From the NCBI GenBank assembly GCA_903890265.1, contig CAITAM010000580.1, forward strand, positions 1 through 13,372: DNA of 13,372 nt, in the 5' to 3' direction. This DNA is from an uncultured Pseudomonadota bacterium. Lineage in GTDB: Bacteria > Pseudomonadota > Gammaproteobacteria > Steroidobacterales > Steroidobacteraceae. Of the stretch, positions 7,052 through 13,372 are shown one piece after another. The position numbers and the translations under genes are program-made. The notes below the pieces were generated by a model that made no database searches, was not told where the DNA came from, and was given only the letters and a program-made list of their open reading frames with translations. Position 1 is the stretch's first letter, and every line of letters begins with the position of its first letter.

Positions 7052-8461
7052 TCAGAGGCTGTAGTACATGTCGAACTCGATCGGATGGGTCGTCATGCGC
7101 AGCCGGGTGACGTCCTGCATCTTCAGCGCGATGTACGCGTCGATGACGTCGTCCGTGAACACGCCACCCTTCTTCAGGAACTCGCGGTCCTTGTCGAGGC
7201 ACTCGAGCGCCATGTCGAGCGAATGGCACACGGTCGGGATGTGCTTGGCCTCTTCCGGCTCGAGGTCGTACAGGTCCTTGTCGGCCGCATCGCCGGGGTG
7301 GATCTTGTTCTGGATGCCGTCCAGGCCCGCCATCATCATGGCGGCGAAGGCGAAGTACGGGTTCGCGGTCGAGTCCGGGAACCGCACTTCGATGCGACGC
7401 GCCTTCGCGCTCGCGACCCAGGGAATACGGATCGACGCCGAGCGGTTGCGCGCGGAGTACGCGAGCATCACGGGCGCCTCGAAGCCGGGCACGAGGCGCT
7501 TGTAGCTGTTGGTCGAGGCGTTGGTAAAGGCATTCAGCGCCCGGGCGTGCTTGATGATGCCGCCGATGTAGTAGAGGGCCGTTTCCGACAGGCCGCCGTA
7601 CTTGTCGCCGCTGAACAGGTTCTTGCCATCCTTGGCCAGCGACTGGTGCACGTGCATGCCGCTGCCGTTGTCACCGACGAGGGGCTTTGGCATGAACGTG
7701 ACGGTCTTGCCGTAGCCGTGACCGACGTTCTGAAGCGCGTACTTGAGGATCTGGACTTCGTCGGCCTTCTTGACGAGCGTATTGAAGCCGACGCCGATCT
7801 CGCACTGGCCGCCGGTCGCGACCTCGTGGTGATGCACCTCGACGTTCAGGCCCATTTCCTCGAGCGCCATGCACATCGAGGCGCGGATGTCCTGATAGGC
7901 GTCGACCGGCGGTACCGGGAAGTAGCCGCCCTTCACGCCCGGCCGATGGCCGCGGTTGCCGTCCTCGTAGTCGCGACCGCTGTTCCACGCGCCCTGCACC
8001 GAGTCGATCTCGGAGAAGCAGCTGTGCATCTCGGCGCCCCACTTGACGCTGTCGAAGATGAAGAACTCGTTTTCCGGACCGAAGTACGCCGTGTCGGCGA
8101 TACCGGTCGACTTCATGTAGGCCTCGGCACGCTTGCCGAGTGAACGCGGATCGCGCTCGTAGCCCTGCATCGTCGCGGGCTCGACGATGTCGCAGCGCAG
8201 GTTGACCGTGGCTTCCTCGAAGAACGGGTCGAGCACGGCGGTGCTGGCGTCCGGCATCAGGATCATGTCGGACTCGTTGATGCCCTTCCAGCCGGCGATC
8301 GACGAGCCGTCGAACATCTTGCCCTCGACGAACAGCTCCTCGGTCACGTAGCGCGACGGGACCGTCACGTGCTGCTCCTTGCCGCGCGTGTCGGTGAAGC
8401 GCAGGTCGGCGTACCGCACTTCCTTCTCTTTGATCATCTTGACTACGTCGGCGGGTGTCAT
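7052..8461 (-). CDS. glnA: Glutamine synthetase type I (GSI-beta)
   Basis: A dodecameric cytoplasmic enzyme making glutamine from glutamate, ammonia and ATP; the main ammonia-assimilation step. It has 469 residues, equal to E. coli GlnA. Seen: MFDGSSIAGWKGINESDM, the metal/glutamate-site region GPENEFFIFD, HHHEVATGGQCEIG, FMPKPLVGDNGSGMHVH and NRSASIRIPW. The adenylylation motif DKDLYDLEPEE has Tyr398, so GlnE-type control is expected. Start: the frame is open to 8524, but MTPADVVKMIKEKEV at 8461 matches the family N-terminus and GGAGGA lies 5 nt upstream (8467-8472). A sigma-54 promoter and NtrC-like sites lie upstream, consistent with the nearby ntrBC genes. Confidence 0.98.
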   Translation of the reverse strand: MTPADVVKMIKEKEVRYADLRFTDTRGKEQHVTVPSRYVTEELFVEGKMFDGSSIAGWKGINESDMILMPDASTAVLDPFFEEATVNLRCDIVEPATMQGYERDPRSLGKRAEAYMKSTGIADTAYFGPENEFFIFDSVKWGAEMHSCFSEIDSVQGAWNSGRDYEDGNRGHRPGVKGGYFPVPPVDAYQDIRASMCMALEEMGLNVEVHHHEVATGGQCEIGVGFNTLVKKADEVQILKYALQNVGHGYGKTVTFMPKPLVGDNGSGMHVHQSLAKDGKNLFSGDKYGGLSETALYYIGGIIKHARALNAFTNASTNSYKRLVPGFEAPVMLAYSARNRSASIRIPWVASAKARRIEVRFPDSTANPYFAFAAMMMAGLDGIQNKIHPGDAADKDLYDLEPEEAKHIPTVCHSLDMALECLDKDREFLKKGGVFTDDVIDAYIALKMQDVTRLRMTTHPIEFDMYYSL

Positions 8462-8584
8462 CGGGGTCCTCCGGAGATACGTCGGCTTGCGGTGGTCACC
8501 CGGTGCCGCCCACGCAGCTGTCACCGCCCGAACGGCGCAGCGACCGGCCGGGCGATACCGGGATCAGTAAAGACCTGTCTGCTA

Positions 8585-8600
8585 TGCAGAAAGCATGCCG
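8585..8600 (-). promoter_or_regulatory. Sigma-54 (-24/-12) promoter of glnA
   Basis: The minus strand reads CGGCATGCTTTCTGCA against the consensus TGGCACGNNNNTTGCA. It has the invariant GG (8598-8599) and GC (8586-8587) at the required 12-bp distance, with three mismatches in the twelve defined positions. Expected +1 is near 8575, giving a leader of about 114 nt before the glnA ATG. The correct strand, place and gene make this a strong call. Confidence 0.72.
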
Positions 8601-8610
8601 GCGGCCGGGC

Positions 8611-8720
8611 CGCACCAAATCAGGGGATTAGGCACGGACCGAGGCGCACGCGGCACGCTTCGCACCATTATAGGGCCCCGCTTTGGTGCGTCTTGCATTT
8701 TCATGGTGCTTGCTGGTGCG
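8611..8720 (-). promoter_or_regulatory. Array of NtrC-like half-sites upstream of glnA
   Basis: The NtrC consensus is TGCACCA-N3-TGGTGCA. Plus-strand GCACCA occurs at 8612 and 8662, and TGGTGC at 8684, 8704 and 8714. The best 17-bp sites, each with one strong and one weaker half, are 8661-8677, 8674-8690 and 8694-8710. The last reads TGCATTTTCATGGTGCT. Centres lie about 94, 107 and 127 bp upstream of the predicted sigma-54 start, in the usual enhancer range. Half-sites of the same direction are spaced 50, 20 and 10 bp apart, whole helical turns. Binding itself is inferred. Confidence 0.6.
8667..8672 (-). promoter_or_regulatory. Sigma-70 -10 element overlapping an NtrC-like site
   Basis: A perfect TATAAT on the minus strand points toward glnA and lies inside the NtrC-like site at 8661-8677. 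The -35 is weak (AAGACG with a 16-bp spacer). In E. coli a sigma-70 promoter, glnAp1, likewise overlaps NtrC sites upstream of the sigma-54 promoter and is repressed by NtrC. A similar role is inferred here. Confidence 0.45.
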
Positions 8721-8763
8721 CCGGCGCGGCCCGCCGGGGTGCGTTGCCGGCGGCGGGCTCCGC

Positions 8764-8769
8764 TATACT
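8764..8769 (+). promoter_or_regulatory. Probable -10 element of the glyQ operon
   Basis: TATACT (5 of 6 to consensus) lies 58 bp upstream of the glyQ ATG in a GC-rich stretch. No good -35 at normal spacing is visible. The glyQ Shine-Dalgarno AAGGA is at 8818-8822, 5 nt before the ATG. Confidence 0.45.
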
Positions 8770-8827
8770 CCCGCACCCGCCTGCCGGCGCAGTCAAAGGC
8801 GCGGCCGGTATTCCTTGAAGGACGCCC

Positions 8828-9751
8828 ATGGCCCGCGCCCGACTTGCCGACCGGCCCCGCACGTTCCAGGACCTGATCCTGCGCCTCCAGCAGTACTGGG
8901 CCGGCCAGGGCTGCGTGCTGATGCAGCCCTACGATCAGGAAGTCGGCGCCGGCACCTTCCACGTCGCGACCTTTCTGCGAGCCGTGGGCCCGGAGCCGTG
9001 GCGGGCTGCGTACGTACAACCGTCGCGCCGCCCGACCGACGGGCGCTACGGCGACAACCCGTTCCGCCTGCAGCACTACTACCAGTTCCAGGTGGTGATG
9101 AAGCCCTCGCCGGCCGACTTCGTCGAGCGCTACCTCGGTTCTCTCGCGGCGGTCGGCCTCGATCCTCTGGTGCAGGACGTCCGGCTCGTCGAGGACAACT
9201 GGGAATCGCCGACGCTCGGCGCCTGGGGCCTCGGCTGGGAAATCTGGGTCAACGGCATGGAAGTTTCGCAGTTCACCTACTTCCAGCAGGTCGGCGGCCT
9301 GGACTGCCGCCCGGTCATGGGCGAGATCACCTACGGCCTCGAGCGGCTCGCGATGTACCTGCAGGGCACCGAGTCGATCTACGACCTCGTCTTCAGTGAC
9401 GGCGACGGCGGGGTGGTGACCTACGGCGATATCTACCACCAGAACGAGGTCGAGCAGTCAAAGTACAACTTCGAGCAGGCGGATACCGAGCTGCTGCTGC
9501 ACGACTTCGGTGCGCTCGAGGCCGACTGCACGCGCCTCGTCGCCGCGGAACTTGCCCTGCCGGCCTACGAGAAGATGCTGAAGGCGTCGCACACCTTCAA
9601 TCTGCTGGATGCGAGGCGGGCGATCTCGGTGACGGAGCGCCAGCGCTACATCCTGCGGGTGCGGACGCTCGCCCGCGGCGTGGCGGAAGCCTACCTTCGC
9701 AGCCGCGAGGCGCTCGGCTTTCCGCTGCAGAAAAACGCGGGGGCCGTCTGA
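8828..9751 (+). CDS. glyQ: Glycyl-tRNA synthetase alpha subunit
   Basis: The catalytic subunit of the bacterial alpha2beta2 glycyl-tRNA synthetase; it activates glycine with ATP. It has 307 residues (E. coli 303). Clear signatures: TFQDLILRLQQYWAGQGCV near the N-terminus, QPYDQEVGAGTFH, YVQPSRRPTDGRYGDNPFR, QDVRLVEDNWESPTLGAWG (class II core), GMEVSQFTYFQQVGG, and GEITYGLERLAMYLQ. The ATG at 8828 has AAGGA 5 nt upstream and gives a normal N-terminus. Its stop overlaps the glyS start by one base (TGATG), so the two subunits are translationally coupled. Confidence 0.98.
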   Translation: MARARLADRPRTFQDLILRLQQYWAGQGCVLMQPYDQEVGAGTFHVATFLRAVGPEPWRAAYVQPSRRPTDGRYGDNPFRLQHYYQFQVVMKPSPADFVERYLGSLAAVGLDPLVQDVRLVEDNWESPTLGAWGLGWEIWVNGMEVSQFTYFQQVGGLDCRPVMGEITYGLERLAMYLQGTESIYDLVFSDGDGGVVTYGDIYHQNEVEQSKYNFEQADTELLLHDFGALEADCTRLVAAELALPAYEKMLKASHTFNLLDARRAISVTERQRYILRVRTLARGVAEAYLRSREALGFPLQKNAGAV

Positions 9752-11880
9752 TGGCCCGCCACGATTTTCTGTTCGAGCTCGGCTGCGAGGAACTGCCCTC
9801 CGCAGCGGTCGACGGCCTGTCGCGGGCGCTCGCCGAAGCGCTCACCGCGGGCTTCGCCGGGCACGGCGTCAAGCACGGCGCCGTGCAGTGCTTCGGCACT
9901 CCGCGCCGCCTCGCGGTGCTCGTGCGCCGTGTCGAGGACACCGCCGCGCCGACGACGATCGCGCGGCGGGGCCCGCCGCTCAGTGCCGCGTTCGATGCCA
10001 CCGGTCAGCCCACCCGCGCCGCGCTCGCCTTTGCGGAGTCCTGCGGCGTGCCGCTTGCCGAGATCGGCCGGGTCACGGAGCCCAAGGGCGAATTCCTGCA
10101 CTACGCCGCGACCCGCCCGGGCGTGCCCACCGCCGGACTGCTCGAGGGACTGGTGCAGGCGGCCATCGCCGGCCTGCCGGTCGCGAAGCGCATGCGCTGG
10201 GGCGCGGGCGACGTCGAGTTCGTGCGTCCCGTGCACTGGGTCGTCCTGCTCTACGGCGCCGACATCGTGCCGGCCACCGTGCTCGGCCTGCGTGCCGGAC
10301 GGGTGACCTACGGGCACCGCTTCATGGCGCCGAAGCCGATTTCGCTGTCGACGCCGTCCTCGTACGCGAAGCGACTGCACGACCGGGGCCTCGTCATCGC
10401 CGACTTCGCGCGCCGCCGCGCGCTGGTGCGCGAGGGTATCGTCGCGCTCGCCACGGCCGAGGGCGGCAGCATCGTGCTGCGCGAGAGCCTGCTGGACGAG
10501 GTGACGGCACTGGTCGAGTGGCCCGTGCCGGTCGCCGCCGGGTTCGATGCGCGTTTTCTCGCGCTGCCGGACGAGGTGCTGATCAGCACGCTCGAGGGCC
10601 ACCAGCGTTACTTTGCGATCCGCGACGGCGAGGGCCGGCTGATGAACCGGTTCGTGACGGTCGCCAACCTCGTCAGCCAGGATCCGGCGCAGGTGGCGGC
10701 GGGCAATGAACGGGTGGTCCGCCCGCGGCTCGCGGACGCGGCGTTTTTCTGGGACCAGGACCGTGCCGTGCCGCTCGCCTCGCGAATCGACGCGCTCGCG
10801 CGCGTCACATTTCAGGCGGACCTCGGGTCGTACCGCGACAAGGCCGAGCGCACGGCAGCCATCGCCACGCAGCTCAGCCCCGCCTTCGGCGTGGCGCCGG
10901 AGTCCGCCGCGCGCGCGGCCATGCTCGCCAAGTGCGATCTCCTGACGGGCCTCGTGGGCGAGTTCCCCGACCTGCAGGGCATCATGGGCGGGTACTACGC
11001 GCGCCACGACGGCGAGAGCAGCGACGTGGCCGCGGCCATCGCCGCGCAGTACCAGCCGCGCTTTGCGGGCGATGCGCTGCCCGCCGCGCCGCTCGGCCAG
11101 CTGCTGTCGGTGGCCGACAAGCTGGATACACTCGTTGGCATCTTCGCGATCGGCCAGAAGCCGTCCGGAACGCGTGACCCGTTTGCCCTGCGCCGTGCGG
11201 CGCTCGGCGTGCTCAGGATCCTCATCGAGGGCGGGCGCCGCGTCGATCTCAGCGCCACCCTGCTCATCGCCGCCGAGCTCGCGGTGGCGGCGCGCGACCG
11301 GGCAATGGCCGGCCGGCCGGCGCCGAAGCAGCCGCCGGCGGCGGCGGAGTCGGTGGCGACGGACGTCTACGACTTCATTGTCGAACGGCTGCGTGCCCAT
11401 TACCTCGATGCCGGACGCGGCATCACGACGGAAATGTTCGATGCCGTCCTCGACCGCCGGCCGGCGTCGCCGCTCGATTTCGACGCGCGGCTTAGCGCCC
11501 TCGCGGCGTTCGTCGCCCTGCCGGACGCACCGGCACTGGCAGCGGCCAACAAGCGCATCGCCAACATCCTCAAGAAAACCGACGGCGCGGACACGGTGAC
11601 TATGACCGTCGACCCGACGCTGCTCGTCGAGGACGCGGAGCGCGCCCTGTTCGACGGCCTCAGGGCCGTTGAGGGTCCTGCCGGGAGTGCGCTCGCGAGC
11701 GGCGACTACGCCGCCGCGCTGCACACGCTCGCGGGCCTTCGGGGCGTGGTCGACGGCTTCTTCGACAGCGTGCTGGTCAACGCCCCCGATCCCCGCCTGC
11801 GGGCCAACCGGCTGGCGCTGCTGGCGAGCCTGCGGTCGCTGTTCCTCGCCACCGCGGACCTGTCTCGCCTGCCGGGCTGA
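9751..11880 (+). CDS. glyS: Glycyl-tRNA synthetase beta subunit
   Basis: The tRNA-recognition subunit that pairs with GlyQ. It has 709 residues, slightly longer than E. coli (689). It opens with FLFELGCEELPSAAV and contains AKRMRWGAGDVEFVRPVHW, GHRFMAPKPI, the conserved LEGHQRYFAI, the HD-like region AAMLAKCDLLTGLVGEFPDL with QGIMGGYYA, ADKLDTLVGIFAIG with DPFALRRAALG, and a C-terminal DALR-type anticodon-binding region (ANKRIANILKK, GVVDGFFDSVLVN). The ATG shares a base with the glyQ stop. A long open frame on the opposite strand is a codon-bias shadow. Confidence 0.97.
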   Translation: MARHDFLFELGCEELPSAAVDGLSRALAEALTAGFAGHGVKHGAVQCFGTPRRLAVLVRRVEDTAAPTTIARRGPPLSAAFDATGQPTRAALAFAESCGVPLAEIGRVTEPKGEFLHYAATRPGVPTAGLLEGLVQAAIAGLPVAKRMRWGAGDVEFVRPVHWVVLLYGADIVPATVLGLRAGRVTYGHRFMAPKPISLSTPSSYAKRLHDRGLVIADFARRRALVREGIVALATAEGGSIVLRESLLDEVTALVEWPVPVAAGFDARFLALPDEVLISTLEGHQRYFAIRDGEGRLMNRFVTVANLVSQDPAQVAAGNERVVRPRLADAAFFWDQDRAVPLASRIDALARVTFQADLGSYRDKAERTAAIATQLSPAFGVAPESAARAAMLAKCDLLTGLVGEFPDLQGIMGGYYARHDGESSDVAAAIAAQYQPRFAGDALPAAPLGQLLSVADKLDTLVGIFAIGQKPSGTRDPFALRRAALGVLRILIEGGRRVDLSATLLIAAELAVAARDRAMAGRPAPKQPPAAAESVATDVYDFIVERLRAHYLDAGRGITTEMFDAVLDRRPASPLDFDARLSALAAFVALPDAPALAAANKRIANILKKTDGADTVTMTVDPTLLVEDAERALFDGLRAVEGPAGSALASGDYAAALHTLAGLRGVVDGFFDSVLVNAPDPRLRANRLALLASLRSLFLATADLSRLPG

Positions 11881-11888
11881 CCGACACC

Positions 11889-12614
11889 GTGGCGCGACCG
11901 CTGCCGGTGGTGATCCTGGGCTCGCTGGCCTGCACGACGATCCTCGTCGTCTCGGCGATCGTCACGGCCGTCCTCATCCTGGTGCTGCCCGGGCGCACCC
12001 CGCGCCAGCGCTATGCGCTGGCGCAGGGCTGGGCGCGCCTGCAACTCGGGGCGCTGCGCCACCTGTGCGGTCTGACCTACGAGGTCCGCGGACTCGAGCA
12101 CCTGCCGTCCGGTCAGCACGTGTGCCTGTGGAAGCACTCCTCGACCTGGGAGACGCTGGCGCAGATGGTGATCTTCCCGCCGCAGGCCTGGGTGCTGAAG
12201 CGCGAGATCCTCTGGCTGCCGCTGATTGGCACTGCAACGCGCCGGTTGCAGCCGATCGCGATCGACCGAGGGGCGCGCAGCACGGCCGTGGCGCAGGTGG
12301 TGTCTCTCGGCAAGGAGCGGCTGCGGGCGGGCCTCTGGGTGCTCGTCTTCCCGGAAGGCACGCGGGTCCCGGTCGGCGAGCAGCGGCGCTTTGGCATCAG
12401 CGGCGCGCTGCTCGCGGTCGAGGCAGGCTGCCTTGTGGTTCCGGTCGCGCACAATGCCGGCCGTTACTGGGCACGCCGCTCGCTGCTGAAGTGGCCTGGC
12501 CGGATCGAGGTCGTGATCGGCCCGCCAATCGCCACGGCCGGGCGCGAGCCACGGGACGTCAATGACGAGGCCCGCGCCTGGATCGAAAAAGAGGTGCGGA
12601 CCCTCGGTGGCTGA
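11889..12614 (+). CDS. plsC: 1-acyl-sn-glycerol-3-phosphate acyltransferase (PlsC family)
   Basis: A membrane-bound acyltransferase expected to acylate lysophosphatidate, giving phosphatidate. The 241 residues have an N-terminal hydrophobic helix at about 7-33, then motif I KHSSTWET, motif II region PIAIDRGARS, motif III FPEGTR (154-159) and motif IV VVPVAHNAG. Motif I is H83-X4-E88, where the classical form is HX4D; the HX4E form (KHQSxWE) is known in a proteobacterial PlsC/HdtS-like branch. The GTG start is 8 nt after the glyS stop with no clear Shine-Dalgarno, so coupled reinitiation is likely. In Pseudomonas a similar cluster has gmhB between glyS and the acyltransferase; it is absent here. 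Activity on another lyso-lipid cannot be excluded. Confidence 0.9.
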   Translation: MARPLPVVILGSLACTTILVVSAIVTAVLILVLPGRTPRQRYALAQGWARLQLGALRHLCGLTYEVRGLEHLPSGQHVCLWKHSSTWETLAQMVIFPPQAWVLKREILWLPLIGTATRRLQPIAIDRGARSTAVAQVVSLGKERLRAGLWVLVFPEGTRVPVGEQRRFGISGALLAVEAGCLVVPVAHNAGRYWARRSLLKWPGRIEVVIGPPIATAGREPRDVNDEARAWIEKEVRTLGG

Positions 12615-12617
12615 ACC

Positions 12618-12645
12618 GCTGCCGCCCGCGGTTGCGGGCGGCAGC
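12618..12645. terminator. Strong hairpin after plsC, between convergent genes
   Basis: GCTGCCGCCCGC (12618-12629) and GCGGGCGGCAGC (12634-12645) form a perfect 12-bp stem around GGTT, starting 3 bp after the plsC stop. No T-run follows on either strand. It lies between the plus-strand operon and the minus-strand TonB receptor end, so a two-way terminator role is likely. Confidence 0.6.
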
Positions 12646-12649
12646 GACC

Positions 12650-12677
12650 GGCCCAGAACCGGCGGCTCAGAACCGGT
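12650..12677. repeat. Imperfect 14-bp tandem duplication at the TonB receptor stop
   Basis: GGCCCAGAACCGGC (12650-12663) is followed directly by GGCTCAGAACCGGT (12664-12677), identical at 12 of 14 positions. The second copy encodes the last codons and stop of the TonB receptor on the minus strand. In the first copy the corresponding triplet is TGG instead of TGA. Confidence 0.5.
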
Positions 12678-12819
12678 AAGCGAACTTCACACCGAGAACG
12701 CGGGGCCGAATCACGGTCTGCGTCTCGATCGCCTGCGAGGCGGTGATGAACACCTTGCCGCGCGTGTCCGTCAGGTTCTGGCCATAAATCTGCGCGGTCC
12801 ACGCGTCCTTCGCCACGCT
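12667..12819 (-). pseudogene. TonB-dependent receptor, 3' fragment only (last ~50 codons)
   Basis: The minus-strand frame ending at TGA 12667-12669 reads SVAKDAWTAQIYGQNLTD, continues through TRGKVFITASQ, and ends VIRPRVLGVKFAYRF. This is the typical last beta-strands of a TonB-dependent outer-membrane receptor, including the terminal phenylalanine used in outer-membrane assembly. Going upstream, similarity stops at about 12819. The signal peptide, plug and almost all of the barrel are missing, and the TPR protein's sequence takes over in a different frame. No start codon or ribosome site belongs to this piece, so it should not yield a functional receptor. Either a deletion or an assembly join could explain it. 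Confidence 0.8.
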
Positions 12820-13372
12820 CCGGATTGCCGAGGCTTGCCGCGGTCGTGGCGTAGGTCGTGCGGTAGGCGATGTCGTCCGGATCGACGGCCAGCAGCCGCT
12901 CGAGTTCGGTCATGGCCCCGGCGTGCTTGTGGCGTTTCAGCAGCACGCGCACGTAGTCGTAGCGAGCGGCGCGGTAATCCGGATCGAGCTCGAGCACGGT
13001 CTCGAGCAGGAACTCGGCATCGTCCAGCACATCGAGCTCGAGACCAATGCGGCCGAGCAGGCGCATCGCCTCGACATGCTGCGGATGGCGAAGCAGGAAC
13101 GGCCGGATGACCGCCTCTGCGCGGGCCCACTCCCCGTCCGAGTAGAGGTCCGTGGCGGCCAGCACGTCGGCGGGCAAGGCGGCAAGTCGCGCGAGGTGCT
13201 CGTCGGCCGTGCGTGCTCCGGCCGTGTCGCCGGTCATGCGGAACAGCAGGCGCAGGGCGGTCCAGCTGGCCGTCAGCGTCGGGTTGAGGTTAACGGCACG
13301 CAGGAACGATTGGATGGCGGGCCCGGCCTCGCGCCCGGCGACATGGCAGTGTCCGCGCTCCTGGTAGAGCCG
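12818..13372 (-). pseudogene. TPR-containing sulfotransferase, 5' portion only; truncated by the TonB junction and the window edge
   Basis: The frame is open from the right edge, so the start lies outside; the ATG at 13237 is internal. Seen: RLYQERGHCHVAGREAGPAI at the edge, FLRAVNLNPTLTASWTAL, AEAVIRPFLLRHPQHVEAMR, LLGRIGLELDVLDDAEFLLE, VLELDPDYRAARYDYVRVLL and RLLAVDPDDIAYRTTYATTA. These are tetratricopeptide repeats closely resembling the N-terminal half of TPR-sulfotransferases. After SLGNPE (codon ending 12818) the frame enters the TonB receptor out of frame, giving about 117 unrelated residues to a stop at 12464 inside plsC (antisense). The C-terminal sulfotransferase domain is absent. 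Its identity as a sulfotransferase rests on resemblance of the repeat part only; a plain TPR protein is the alternative. Confidence 0.75.

Noticed and set aside
7085..8143. 352-codon plus-strand frame opposite glnA
   Set aside because: Mirror of glnA codon usage; no motif or start signal.
8462..8524. N-terminal extension of GlnA by 21 codons to an upstream start
   Set aside because: The extension is not GlnA-like, while the ATG at 8461 has GGAGGA 5 nt upstream and gives exactly the family length.
8462..8584. Riboswitch or structured regulatory RNA in the glnA leader
   Set aside because: The ~114-nt leader shows no recognisable glutamine-riboswitch or other aptamer core; only the Shine-Dalgarno near the start is clear.
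9691..11724. 677-codon open frame on the minus strand opposite glyS
   Set aside because: It lies antisense to a certain glyS gene; its Arg/Gly/Ala/Glu-rich composition is the usual mirror of high-GC codon bias, and it shows no domain.
12464..13237. A 257-residue stand-alone protein starting at the ATG 13237
   Set aside because: TPR sequence continues in frame upstream to the window edge, so that ATG is internal, and the last ~117 residues are out-of-frame receptor and antisense plsC.

Overview
The window is a compact, high-GC bacterial chromosome segment. Gene content points to a gammaproteobacterium: split glycyl-tRNA synthetase glyQ/glyS followed by a PlsC-type acyltransferase, a glnA–DUF4124–ntrB–ntrC nitrogen-control block, gpsA near trmL, and a TPR-sulfotransferase beside a TonB-dependent receptor. 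The last pair suggests a Steroidobacter/Nevskia/Xanthomonadales-like lineage, but that placement is inference. I see no tRNA, rRNA, CRISPR array, insertion sequence or phage gene.

Layout. At the left edge, gpsA (5' truncated) runs rightward and meets a convergent two-gene unit on the minus strand: trmL and a small four-helix membrane protein. A class 1B-like dihydroorotate dehydrogenase gene (about 1.8-2.75 kb, plus) converges on an MscS-family channel gene (minus). Next, all on the minus strand, come ntrC, ntrB, a secreted DUF4124 protein and glnA; in transcription order this is glnA, DUF4124, ntrB, ntrC, mscS. A 366-bp intergenic region separates glnA from divergent glyQ. It holds a recognisable sigma-54 promoter, an array of NtrC-like half-sites and a sigma-70 -10 element overlapping that array. 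glyQ, glyS and plsC form a tight plus-strand operon ending at a strong hairpin. The right edge holds minus-strand remnants of two genes joined out of frame: the 5' part of a TPR-sulfotransferase gene and only the last ~50 codons of a TonB-dependent receptor gene.

How the genes work together. NtrB and NtrC would sense low nitrogen and activate glnA through the sigma-54 promoter, so the window carries both the regulators and a likely target site. The glyQ-glyS-plsC operon is housekeeping (tRNA charging and phospholipid synthesis), as are gpsA (glycerol-3-phosphate supply), trmL (wobble-base methylation) and pyrD (pyrimidines).

Most of the window is ordinary core genome; I found no convincing new multi-gene system. 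The points most worth a second look are the chimeric sulfotransferase/TonB junction, a repeated -10-to-ATG layout predicting leaderless mRNAs, a likely CTG start for trmL, the class 1B-like PyrD with no visible pyrK, and stop codons built into hairpins at tight gene ends.
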